This document shows positions 10,774 through 18,519 of a stretch of DNA of 64,000 bases, piece by piece (within the stretch, counting starts at the first letter, position 1; each line of letters begins with the position of its first letter). The translations under genes and the position numbers were made by a program. The stretch comes from Lysobacterales bacterium (lineage in GTDB: Bacteria > Pseudomonadota > Gammaproteobacteria > Xanthomonadales > Wenzhouxiangellaceae): contig PBLG01000026.1 of NCBI GenBank assembly GCA_002722315.1, forward strand, positions 1 to 64,000, given 5' to 3'. The notes under the pieces were generated by a model. It was not told where the DNA came from, ran no database searches, and was given only the letters and a program-made list of their open reading frames with translations.

Positions 10774-10821
10774 AGGGAACTTCTGAACAGTGCTCCGCGC
10801 AGAGTCATTCAGAGGTTCCCT
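10774..10821 (+). repeat. imperfect palindrome, AGGGAACCTCTGAA-type repeat
   Basis: AGGGAACTTCTGAA (10774-10787) and TTCAGAGGTTCCCT (10808-10821) can form a 14-bp stem with one G-U pair around a 20-base loop, directly after the dedD stop. The right arm recurs exactly at 57247-57260. No T-run follows, so it is not a classical terminator. It may be a dispersed intergenic repeat or an mRNA-stabilising hairpin in the dedD-cvpA transcript. Confidence 0.7.
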
Positions 10822-10850
10822 TGTTCGATGGTTTGGGTTCCCGAGGCGGC

Positions 10851-11399
10851 ATGAACGGGGCCGACCTGGTCATTCTGGGTATTTTGCTGGTCTCGATCGT
10901 CGTCAGCCTGTTCCGGGGGTTCATCAAGGAAGTGTTTTCCATCCTGGTCTGGGCCGCGGCCATATTTGCCGCGTTCCAGGTTGCAGGCCCCCTGGCCGGC
11001 GCATTGGAGCCGATCATCGACCTGCCTTCGGCGCGGTTCATCCTGGCCTTCGCCGCGGTGTTCGTACTGGTGCTCGTCGTCGGCGGGCTGATCAGCTTTC
11101 TCGTCGGCAAGATGGTCGAGAAGACCGGGCTTTCGCCCACCGACCGGCTTTTCGGCGGACTTTTCGGCCTGGCGCGCGGGCTGGTCATCGTGGTGCTGGC
11201 CGTGCTGCTATTGCGGGTGACCCCGTTTGCCCAGGATCCGTGGTGGCACGATTCCCGCCTGCTACCGACCTTCGAAGCCCTGGCCGAGCAGGCCCGGACC
11301 TGGTTGCCGGAGTCGGTGCAGGGCCTGCTGGACCCTGAAAATCAGCCGGTGCGACCCGCCGTCGGCGAACAGTCGCTTCCGGCAATATTGGAGCCTTAG
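10851..11399 (+). CDS. cvpA: CvpA family membrane protein
   Basis: The product (182 aa) has four predicted transmembrane segments and matches the CvpA family, originally linked to colicin V production and purF expression. The signature is an N-terminal helix followed by FRGFIKEVFSILVW (about residues 20-33); after the later helices comes TGLSPTDRLFGGLFG. The molecular function is still uncertain. The ATG at 10851 follows a GAGGCGG ribosome site and gives the usual MNGADLVILGILL start; longer in-frame extensions into dedD are not supported. It lies immediately before purF, as in most gammaproteobacteria. Confidence 0.9.
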   Translation: MNGADLVILGILLVSIVVSLFRGFIKEVFSILVWAAAIFAAFQVAGPLAGALEPIIDLPSARFILAFAAVFVLVLVVGGLISFLVGKMVEKTGLSPTDRLFGGLFGLARGLVIVVLAVLLLRVTPFAQDPWWHDSRLLPTFEALAEQARTWLPESVQGLLDPENQPVRPAVGEQSLPAILEP

Positions 11400-11402
11400 A
11401 CA

Positions 11403-12884
11403 ATGTGTGGTGTTGTAGGAATTTTCGGTCGCGGCCCGGTTGCGGCCCGCCTTTACGACGCGTTGACGATTCTGCAGCATCGCGGACAGGATGCTGCGGG
11501 AATCACGACGCTGGACGGTCAGCGAATGCGCTCGGCGCGCGGCATCGGGCTGGTTCGGGACGTCTTCGACGCCAAGTCGATGGACGGTCTTACCGGCGAT
11601 ATCGGCATCGGCCACGTGCGCTACCCGACCGCCGGCTGCGACCGGCCCGACGAGGCCCAGCCGATGTATGTGAATGCACCGTGGGGCATTGCGCTGGGCC
11701 ACAACGGCAACCTTGTCAACAGTGATTCATTGAGCGAGTCGCTGTTCCGCGAGGACCGTCGCCATATCAACACCGAGTCCGATTCGGAAGTGCTGCTCAA
11801 CGTGCTCGCCCACGAACTGTCCGAGCGCTGCACCCGTTCGCTGGACGCGGCCAACGTGTTCGCCGCGGTCGAGGGCGTGCACCATCGCTGCCGCGGCGCC
11901 TACGCGGCGGTGGCGTTGATCGCCGGCGTCGGCATGCTGGCGTTTCGCGATCCGCACGGCATTCGTCCCGCCGTTCTCGGGCGACGCGACGGCGAACACG
12001 GCGAGGAATACATCGTCGCGTCGGAATCGGTCGTGCTGGACATCCTCGGCTTCGACCTGATTTCCGACCTGGAGCCGGGCGAGGCGGTACTGGTGACGCT
12101 GGACGGCGAACTGGTCCGTCATCCCAGCGAGCACGCCAGCGTCCACACCCCGTGCCTGTTCGAATACGTCTATTTCGCGCGGCCCGATTCGCTGATCGAC
12201 GACCTGTCGGTTTACAAGGCAAGGCTGCGGATGGGCGAAAAGCTGGCCGAGCGCATCCTGGCCGAGTGGCCGGACCACGATATCGACGTGGTCATTCCGG
12301 TCCCGGATACCAGCCGCACCGCGTGTCTGCCGCTGGCCCATCGATTGGGTGTCAAGTACCGAGAAGGTCTGATCAAGAACCGGTATATCGGGCGGACCTT
12401 CATCATGCCGGGGCAGGCCGAGCGCGCGCTCTCGGTCAGGCGCAAGCTCAATGTGCTCGAGCTGGAATTCCGCAACAAGAACGTGCTGCTGGTCGACGAC
12501 TCCATCGTGCGCGGCACGACTTCGAGGCAGATCGTGGAGATGGCGCGCGAGGCCGGCGCCAGGAAGGTCTACCTGGCATCGGCGTCGCCGCCGGTGCGCC
12601 ATCCCAACGTCTACGGCATCGACATGCCGGCGGCCAGCGAACTTGTCGCGGCCGGCCGCACGGTTCAGGAGGTGCGCGAGATCATCGGCGCCGACCGGCT
12701 CATCTACCAGGATCTCGACGACCTGGAGCGCGCGGTGCGCGGCAAGAACACGGTGCTTGCCGGGTTCGATTCGTCGTGTTTCAACGGCAAGTACGTGACC
12801 GGCCTGGAAGACGGCTACCTGGAAGCCCTTCAGGCGCGCCGTTCCGATTTGGCCAAGGAGACAAGGCGAGCCGGAAGCGGTTGA
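11403..12884 (+). CDS. purF: amidophosphoribosyltransferase
   Basis: PurF (493 aa) makes 5-phosphoribosylamine from PRPP and glutamine, the first step of purine synthesis. Cys2 after Met removal (MCGVVGIFG) is the N-terminal nucleophile of the glutaminase domain, which also has [14 protein letters not shown]. The PRPP-binding loop [14 protein letters not shown] lies in the C-terminal transferase domain. The start is only three bases past the cvpA stop. A PurR operator was not evident upstream. Confidence 0.97.
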   Translation: MCGVVGIFGRGPVAARLYDALTILQHRGQDAAGITTLDGQRMRSARGIGLVRDVFDAKSMDGLTGDIGIGHVRYPTAGCDRPDEAQPMYVNAPWGIALGHNGNLVNSDSLSESLFREDRRHINTESDSEVLLNVLAHELSERCTRSLDAANVFAAVEGVHHRCRGAYAAVALIAGVGMLAFRDPHGIRPAVLGRRDGEHGEEYIVASESVVLDILGFDLISDLEPGEAVLVTLDGELVRHPSEHASVHTPCLFEYVYFARPDSLIDDLSVYKARLRMGEKLAERILAEWPDHDIDVVIPVPDTSRTACLPLAHRLGVKYREGLIKNRYIGRTFIMPGQAERALSVRRKLNVLELEFRNKNVLLVDDSIVRGTTSRQIVEMAREAGARKVYLASASPPVRHPNVYGIDMPAASELVAAGRTVQEVREIIGADRLIYQDLDDLERAVRGKNTVLAGFDSSCFNGKYVTGLEDGYLEALQARRSDLAKETRRAGSG

Positions 12885-12932
12885 CGCCGGGGTTTCACCC
12901 GCTGTTCATGGCCGGCCGATCAACATCGACGC

Positions 12933-14351
12933 ATGACTGAATCAGCTATCGTGTGGTTTCGGCGGGACTTCCGGCTGGCCGACAATCCGGCCCTGGATCG
13001 CGCCCGACAGGACTTCGAGCGACTCATCCCGGTCTACATCCACGACCCGGAGGCCGAAGCGCCGTGGGCGCCCGGTGCGGCCAGCCGCTGGTGGCTTCAC
13101 CATGCGCTGGACGAGCTGCGCGGGCGCCTGGCCGAGCGCGGCGCCCGCCTGATCATCCGAAGCGGTGACGCGCGCGCCGAACTGGACCGGCTGCTGGACG
13201 AGACCGGCGCGACCGGTGTTTACTGGAACCGACTCTATGAACCGGCAATCGTCGCCCGCGACCGCGAGATCAAGGCCCGCCTGAAATCCGGCTCGATCAC
13301 CGCGCGCAGTTTTCGCGCTGCCGTGCTTTTCGAGCCATGGGAGCTGCTCAAGGACGACCAGAGCCCCTACCAGGTATTCACGCCGTTCTGGAAACGGATG
13401 CAGCGCGACTGGCGCGCGGTCCAGCCCTGTCCGGAGCCGCGCTCGCTGGAAGACGGCAGTGGTGACGTTCAGGGCCTTGAGCTCGAGCAGCTTGAACTGC
13501 TTCCCGACCGGGACTGGGGCGATCGGCTGGGCGAATTCTGGACGCCCGGCGAACTGGCAGCCCGGCGCCGGCTCAAGGCGTTTGTCGACGGGCCCGTCGA
13601 CAGCTATGACGACACGCGCAACCTGCCGGATCGCGAGGGCACCTCCCGGCTCTCGCCGTACCTGCATTTCGGACACGTCTCGCCGGTGCAGGTGGTTGAT
13701 GCGCTGGAGCCCTCGGGCGAGCTGCCCGGCGGCAAGGGCGCGCTTTCGCTGGTGCGGGAACTTGCCTGGCGGGAATTTTCCGCGGTGCTGCTGTATCACC
13801 TGCCGCGCTTGTCCGACCAGCCGCTGCAGCGGCGCTTCGAGGACTTTCCCTGGCGCGCCGCATCGGACTATGCCGAAGATCTCGAGGCCTGGCGACGCGG
13901 CCGCACCGGGGTGCCGCTGGTCGATGCCGGAATGCGCGAATTGTGGCAGACCGGATGGATGCACAACCGGGTGCGGATGGTGGTGGCCTCCTACCTGACC
14001 AAGAACCTGCTGATCCCGTGGCAGGAAGGCGCGCGCTGGTTCTGGGATACGCTGGTGGACGCCGACCTGGCGAACAATACGCAGGGCTGGCAGTGGACGG
14101 CCGGTTGCGGTGCCGACGCGGCGCCGTATTTCCGGGTGTTCAATCCCGAACTGCAGGCGGAAAAATTCGATCCCGAAGCCGCCTACATCCGGAAATGGTG
14201 TCCGGAGCTGGAAGGGCTGGACGCCCGCGGGCTGGCGCGCATTGACGACGCCGAGCGCAGGCGGCGCAGCTATCCCGAGATGCGCGTGGACCTCAAGGAG
14301 AGCCGACGGCGAGCGCTGGACGCGTTCGAGGACATCAAGAACACGGGCTGA
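12933..14351 (+). CDS. phrB: deoxyribodipyrimidine photo-lyase (class I CPD photolyase)
   Basis: The product (472 aa) uses blue light and FADH- to split UV-induced cyclobutane pyrimidine dimers. The N-terminal antenna domain begins with IVWFRRDFRLADNPAL. The C-terminal FAD domain has TGWMHNRVRMVVASYL and GWQWTAGCGADAAPYFR, which contribute to FAD and DNA binding. The length is typical. The closely related cryptochrome-like proteins cannot be excluded from sequence reading alone, but the motifs fit a repair enzyme. It follows purF after 48 bp, and convergent transcription follows at its 3' end. Confidence 0.92.
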   Translation: MTESAIVWFRRDFRLADNPALDRARQDFERLIPVYIHDPEAEAPWAPGAASRWWLHHALDELRGRLAERGARLIIRSGDARAELDRLLDETGATGVYWNRLYEPAIVARDREIKARLKSGSITARSFRAAVLFEPWELLKDDQSPYQVFTPFWKRMQRDWRAVQPCPEPRSLEDGSGDVQGLELEQLELLPDRDWGDRLGEFWTPGELAARRRLKAFVDGPVDSYDDTRNLPDREGTSRLSPYLHFGHVSPVQVVDALEPSGELPGGKGALSLVRELAWREFSAVLLYHLPRLSDQPLQRRFEDFPWRAASDYAEDLEAWRRGRTGVPLVDAGMRELWQTGWMHNRVRMVVASYLTKNLLIPWQEGARWFWDTLVDADLANNTQGWQWTAGCGADAAPYFRVFNPELQAEKFDPEAAYIRKWCPELEGLDARGLARIDDAERRRRSYPEMRVDLKESRRRALDAFEDIKNTG

Positions 14352-14405
14352 TGCGCCGGAAATCCACGGCCCGGTGCGGGCGTACGCGCTTTCGCGTGCT
14401 CGCGC

Positions 14406-15404
14406 TCAGCGATTGCGCGGATCGAAATTCAGACGGTAGCGCCAGTGCCAGGGCTCCCATTCGATGCCGTGGCGGTTGTGGTTGGGATAGGATTCGCGGA
14501 ATCCGTACAGACGGGCCTGCGACTTCAGCCACTCGTAGGCCCGCGACATCGAAAATTCCTGCGAAAGCGGCGTGATGCCCGGCGACGTCAGGTCCAGGGC
14601 TTCGGCGGAATGATGCTCGCTGTAGCCGGGTGCTGCAGTGACCCTCAGGATTCTGTCGATGGACTGGCCTGACGCAAGCTTTTTCCGAATGAGTTCGGCC
14701 TGGTAGTGCACGCCGCGGAAACCCGAGACCAGCTGCAGTTCGATATCGTGCTGCCTGGCATCGACTCGCATGGCTTTCCACGCATCGGCGGCCGCAACGG
14801 CCAGTTCGGTGTCCCTGTTGAAGATATCCAGGCCGACCGAGACGCGCTTTTGGGCCTCGGGCACGGTCTTGAGCCTGTGCTTGACCCCGTAATTGGCCGG
14901 GATGCCCAGTTCGCGATGAACGCGGGCGACCTGCTGCTCCCAATCGCTGGCCTCGTCGAAAAGGCGCTTGGAAAGGTCTACGGGCTGGTTGTCGTCGGGC
15001 AGGCCGGTGGCCTGGTATCCCATGCGCTCCATGAATGCCCAGGCCTGGGGCTTGACGGTGCAGTTCAAGCGCTGGATGCCGTAGCCGCGCGCGGTCTCCT
15101 CGACTCGGCCTATGAGTTGTCGAGCCGTGTCCGCGCGGGCCTGCTTGGGATCCAGGTACATCGCCAGCAGCTTGGCGTGGTCGAGGTCCAGTGCGGCCAT
15201 GCCGGAGAGTTTCCGGTTGTCGATCGCCAGCAGCAGTGCTTCGTCCGGAAGCAGCGCCGCAAGGTGCTTGCGAATACTGTCACGCTGGGTGGCCGGGTTG
15301 GGCTTCATCAGGTCGGGCAGGCGCCCTCGCACCAGCTCCGCGAGCTTGGGCAGCTCGGATGCACGTGCGGGTCGGATGCGGACCTGATCCTGGTTCGAAT
15401 TCAT
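14406..15404 (-). CDS. GNAT acetyltransferase fused to a VanY-type D,D-carboxypeptidase
   Basis: The product (332 aa) joins two enzymes. Residues 8-150 look like a GNAT acetyltransferase (AMYLDPKQARADTARQLIG, then LNCTVKPQAWAFMERMGYQ). Residues 185-332 are a LAS/M15B peptidase with zinc ligands H264 and D271 in SEHHSAEALD, general base E317 and third ligand H320 in EWEPWHW. Position 267 has Ala where Gly is usual. There is no signal peptide, so both domains should be cytoplasmic. A role in trimming or modifying recycled peptidoglycan peptides is inferred, not shown. The gene is divergent from the next gene with a gap of 29 bp. Confidence 0.82.
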   Translation of the reverse strand: MNSNQDQVRIRPARASELPKLAELVRGRLPDLMKPNPATQRDSIRKHLAALLPDEALLLAIDNRKLSGMAALDLDHAKLLAMYLDPKQARADTARQLIGRVEETARGYGIQRLNCTVKPQAWAFMERMGYQATGLPDDNQPVDLSKRLFDEASDWEQQVARVHRELGIPANYGVKHRLKTVPEAQKRVSVGLDIFNRDTELAVAAADAWKAMRVDARQHDIELQLVSGFRGVHYQAELIRKKLASGQSIDRILRVTAAPGYSEHHSAEALDLTSPGITPLSQEFSMSRAYEWLKSQARLYGFRESYPNHNRHGIEWEPWHWRYRLNFDPRNR

Positions 15405-15433
15405 GGCAAAAACCCCATGCTATATTTTCGCTG

Positions 15434-15931
15434 ATGAAGACTCCCCCCAGTCTCGACAATTGGCTGAGCTCGGCGCTAGTATCGCTTACCTTGCTGGCGT
15501 TTGCATCACTGATGTTGGCATTGCCCTTGTATCGGCTTGCGGCGGCCAACTGGCCGGAGCCTATCGTGGAACAGGTTTTCCCGGACGGTCGCGTGACGCT
15601 GCGCGAGTCGATGCCGCTGTACGGCAATGACGGCATGGTGCGCAGCCGGCCGCTGAACGCGGCGCGCATCGAGTTCGACGACCAGGCCCACGTGCTGGGT
15701 TATGTCGTGGCGATTCGCGCCGGTGACGAAGCACCGCGCACACCGCCCGGCGGCGCGGTCTGGCGACCGGACGGCGACGACTGCGAACTGGGTTTCAAGG
15801 TGCCCGGGCGAGTGGTCGAGTGGGTAGCCTGCAATCGTGTCACCGAAGTCTCGCGCCCGAATCGCATGCACCTGGGTGCGCGTGCACGGCTGGCATTTTC
15901 GCGCGCACTTCCCGGCATCGACGTCTTTTGA
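15434..15931 (+). CDS. hypothetical single-pass membrane protein
   Basis: This 165-aa protein was not recognised. It has one N-terminal membrane helix (about residues 11-33, rich in Leu and Ala) and a soluble, probably periplasmic region with several beta-type stretches (FPDGRVTLRESMPLYG, LGYVVAIRAGD) and two cysteines. The start ATG is 29 bp from the divergent peptidase-fusion gene, with a TATATT element between them that could serve as a -10. It ends 17 bp from the convergent epmA stop. The shared promoter region suggests, but does not prove, a link with the peptidase fusion. Confidence 0.65.
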   Translation: MKTPPSLDNWLSSALVSLTLLAFASLMLALPLYRLAAANWPEPIVEQVFPDGRVTLRESMPLYGNDGMVRSRPLNAARIEFDDQAHVLGYVVAIRAGDEAPRTPPGGAVWRPDGDDCELGFKVPGRVVEWVACNRVTEVSRPNRMHLGARARLAFSRALPGIDVF

Positions 15932-15948
15932 CGAGCCTTCGCCGACGT

Positions 15949-16881
15949 TCAGGAGGCGATAGGCCGGATACGGGCGATGTCGTCGATACCCAGCGCAATC
16001 ATCATCAGCCTGTCGACGCCCAGCGCGACGCCCGAGCACTCGGGAAGGCCGAGGGCCAGGGCCCGTAGCAGGTCGTCGTCGATCGGCATCGCGTTTCGGC
16101 CGAGTTCGCGGCGCCTGAGGTTGTCCTGGTCGAAGCGCCGGCGCTGTTCGACCGGATCGGTCAGCTCGCGGTAGCCGTTGGCCAGTTCGACCGGCCCGGC
16201 AAACACCTCGAAACGCTCCGCCCAGTCCGGTTGGCCGGGCTTCAGGCGCGCCAGCGCGGCCTGGCAGGCGGGGAAGTCGTGCACCACCGTAAGACATCCC
16301 TTGGGCAGCGCGGGCTGCAGCCGCGTGGCGAACAGCCAGTCCAGCAGCTCGGGCCGGGCCAGGTCGTCCGGCGCCCCCGGTGCCGCTCGCCGCAGGTCGC
16401 TTTCGGTCGCGGTCTCGAACTCTATGCCGGTCTCGCGCGCCAGCAGCGACCGCCATTCGATGAACTCCACGGTCCACTGCCGGGTGCAAGCGACGTGCTG
16501 CACGAGATCGACAACCTCGTCGGCCAGAGCACGCCATTCCCAGCCGAGCCGATACCACTCCAGCAGCAGGAATTCTTCGCGGTGGAAGCGACCTTTCTCG
16601 CCGGCGCGAAAGACCGGACCGAGTTCGTAGATGTCGCCGGCGCCGGCCGCCAGCAGGCGCTTGTGCGCGTATTCGGGAGACGTTCGCAGATAGCGTCCGT
16701 CGGCCAGGGCCATGCTTTCGATGTGCAGATCGGTCACCCCCGCCGGGGTGATGGTCGGCGTATGTACCTCCAGCACGCTCCTGGCGCGGAACCAGGCGCG
16801 GATGCTATCGATGATCTTGGCGCCGGCGCGCAGCGTCTCGACATCCGCGCTGGCCGAAGGCGCTGCGCCCGCGTCGTTCAC
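15949..16881 (-). CDS. epmA: elongation factor P--(R)-beta-lysine ligase
   Basis: EpmA (310 aa; also GenX/PoxA/YjeA) attaches (R)-beta-lysine to a lysine of translation factor EF-P, which relieves ribosome stalling at polyproline. It is a class II LysRS-like catalytic core without the anticodon domain. Motif 2 is seen as PVFRAGEKGRFHREEFLLLEWY and motif 3 as SGVALGVDRLMM near the C-terminus. The GTG start overlaps the ppx stop as GTGA, which supports coupling. A longer open frame upstream is antisense to or within ppx and is not used. The partner genes epmB and efp are not in the window. Confidence 0.92.
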   Translation of the reverse strand: MNDAGAAPSASADVETLRAGAKIIDSIRAWFRARSVLEVHTPTITPAGVTDLHIESMALADGRYLRTSPEYAHKRLLAAGAGDIYELGPVFRAGEKGRFHREEFLLLEWYRLGWEWRALADEVVDLVQHVACTRQWTVEFIEWRSLLARETGIEFETATESDLRRAAPGAPDDLARPELLDWLFATRLQPALPKGCLTVVHDFPACQAALARLKPGQPDWAERFEVFAGPVELANGYRELTDPVEQRRRFDQDNLRRRELGRNAMPIDDDLLRALALGLPECSGVALGVDRLMMIALGIDDIARIRPIAS

Positions 16882-18401
16882 GGGGACACCGGATGCGGGT
16901 TGGCCAGGGTGTCGAACCTCAGGCGCATTCCGAGCCGGGCCAGCTGGCGACGCTCGAGCTCGAGGCTGCGGGCCGAAAGCGGGTGCGACTGAAGCCAGCC
17001 GGCAGGCAAAGACAGCACCAGCATTCGATCGTCCGGGCGTGTGAGAGCGAAGTCCGGCAGGTCTGCATCGGTTCTGGAGCGGGCCAGCGCGACGGCCAGG
17101 CGCATGATCGAGAGCAGGATTCGAGCGCTGTGGTGCAGGCGCGCCGGGAGCTGGGCGAGTGCGTCGTCCGGCATCTTCCGCCGCTGATATCTCAGCAGGA
17201 AGGCCATGAACTGCTGCTCCTGGCGGGTGAAGCCGGCCATGTCGGAGTGCTCGACGATATAGGCGCTGTGCAGCTGGTAGTGGCTGTGGGCGATTCCGAG
17301 GCCGATTTCGTGAAGCTGGCAGGTCCAGTCGAGCAGGTCGCGATGGATTCGGCGCAGCTCGAAAGGTTCGGCGAGGTGCTCGAAGGCGCATAGCGCGAAA
17401 TCGCGCACGCGTTCGGCCTGGGTCCGATCGACCTGGAAGCGTTCGGCCATGCCTCGAACGGTTTTTTCGCGCGGGTCGCGCTGCTCCAGGCGACCGACAA
17501 GGTCGTGCAGCAGGCCTTCGCGCAGCGCAAAAGGGCTGACTTCCAGCGTCCGGATGCCGAATATCCGCATGCACGCCTGGAGCACCAGCAGGCCGCCTGC
17601 AATGACCGGCTGGCGTGTACTCGAAAGGCCCGGCAGGTCGACGCGGTCGACGTGGCCCGATTCGATGACCAGCTTCGAGAGCTCGTCGACCTGGGCGGCT
17701 TCGATCGGGCCGGGGAGTGCGCCCTGACGCGCTGCTACGATGGCCTGGACGGCCCGGATGGTGCCGGAGGAGCCGATCGCGTGCTGCCACCCGGTACGGG
17801 CGAGCTGGGGCGCTATGGCCTGCAGTTCGGTTTCGATCTCGCCGGCCGCGCGCTGCCAGCGGCGCGCCGTGATCCGGCCCTTGCCGAACGCCGCGCGGGT
17901 CACGCCGACGCAGCCGAACTGGACGCTCTCGGTAAACTGCGGATCCGTTTCGTTCCCCGCCGCAATCTCGGTCGAACCGCCGCCGATGTCGATCACCATT
18001 CTCGGGCTCTCGGCGAACGAAGTGCCTTCGCTCACCCCCAGCCAGACGACGCGCGCCTCTTCCCGGCCGCTGATGATGTCGATCGGGCAACCCAGCGCCG
18101 TTTCGGCGACGACCAGGAAATGCTGGGGATTCTTCAGTCGGCGAAACGTCTGGGTGCCGACCGCGCGCACCTGGTGGCCCGGAATTTCCGCCAGGCGCTG
18201 ACCGAAGCGGGCCAGGCATTCGAGGGCACGCGAGCGGGTGGCCTCGTCCAGCCGGCCGTTGGCGTCCAGGCCGCCGGCGATCCGGACCATTTCCCGAATC
18301 CTGTCGATGACGCGCAATTCGCCGTTTTCACGGCGTGCGACCAGCATGTGGAAGCTGTTGCTTCCCAGGTCCACGGCGGCGTACAGGTGGCGGTGAGGCA
18401 T
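16878..18401 (-). CDS. ppx: exopolyphosphatase (Ppx/GppA family)
   Basis: The product (507 aa) removes terminal phosphates from polyphosphate and possibly from pppGpp. The ASKHA-fold phosphatase part has the two family loops AVDLGSNSFHMLV (residues 8-20) and VIDIGGGSTEIAAG (about 136-149), plus a GSSGT segment. The C-terminal half is the HD-like regulatory domain common in Ppx (LHEIGLGIAHSHYQLHSAYIV). The gene lies downstream of ppk1 on the same strand, so the synthesis and breakdown enzymes of polyphosphate are adjacent. Ppx and GppA cannot be told apart by eye, but the ppk linkage favours Ppx. Confidence 0.9.
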   Translation of the reverse strand: MPHRHLYAAVDLGSNSFHMLVARRENGELRVIDRIREMVRIAGGLDANGRLDEATRSRALECLARFGQRLAEIPGHQVRAVGTQTFRRLKNPQHFLVVAETALGCPIDIISGREEARVVWLGVSEGTSFAESPRMVIDIGGGSTEIAAGNETDPQFTESVQFGCVGVTRAAFGKGRITARRWQRAAGEIETELQAIAPQLARTGWQHAIGSSGTIRAVQAIVAARQGALPGPIEAAQVDELSKLVIESGHVDRVDLPGLSSTRQPVIAGGLLVLQACMRIFGIRTLEVSPFALREGLLHDLVGRLEQRDPREKTVRGMAERFQVDRTQAERVRDFALCAFEHLAEPFELRRIHRDLLDWTCQLHEIGLGIAHSHYQLHSAYIVEHSDMAGFTRQEQQFMAFLLRYQRRKMPDDALAQLPARLHHSARILLSIMRLAVALARSRTDADLPDFALTRPDDRMLVLSLPAGWLQSHPLSARSLELERRQLARLGMRLRFDTLANPHPVSP

Positions 18402-18519
18402 CCGGGCATCGTTCGTTGGTCAGGGCAGAGATGATAACCGCTGCAGTTCCGCGGACCGGCAATCCAGTCATCCGCGCCGGCGCGTTCGGCAAGGACGATG
18501 TCGCGCCCGCGCCGGGTTG

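Noticed and set aside
14384-14397. ACGCG-CTTT-CGCGT hairpin after phrB as a terminator
   Set aside because: The stem is only five bases and no T-run follows.
16882-18219. N-terminal extension of the epmA frame (756-codon open frame)
   Set aside because: The upstream part is an out-of-frame reading of ppx; the GTG at 16881 overlapping the ppx stop gives a normal EpmA.
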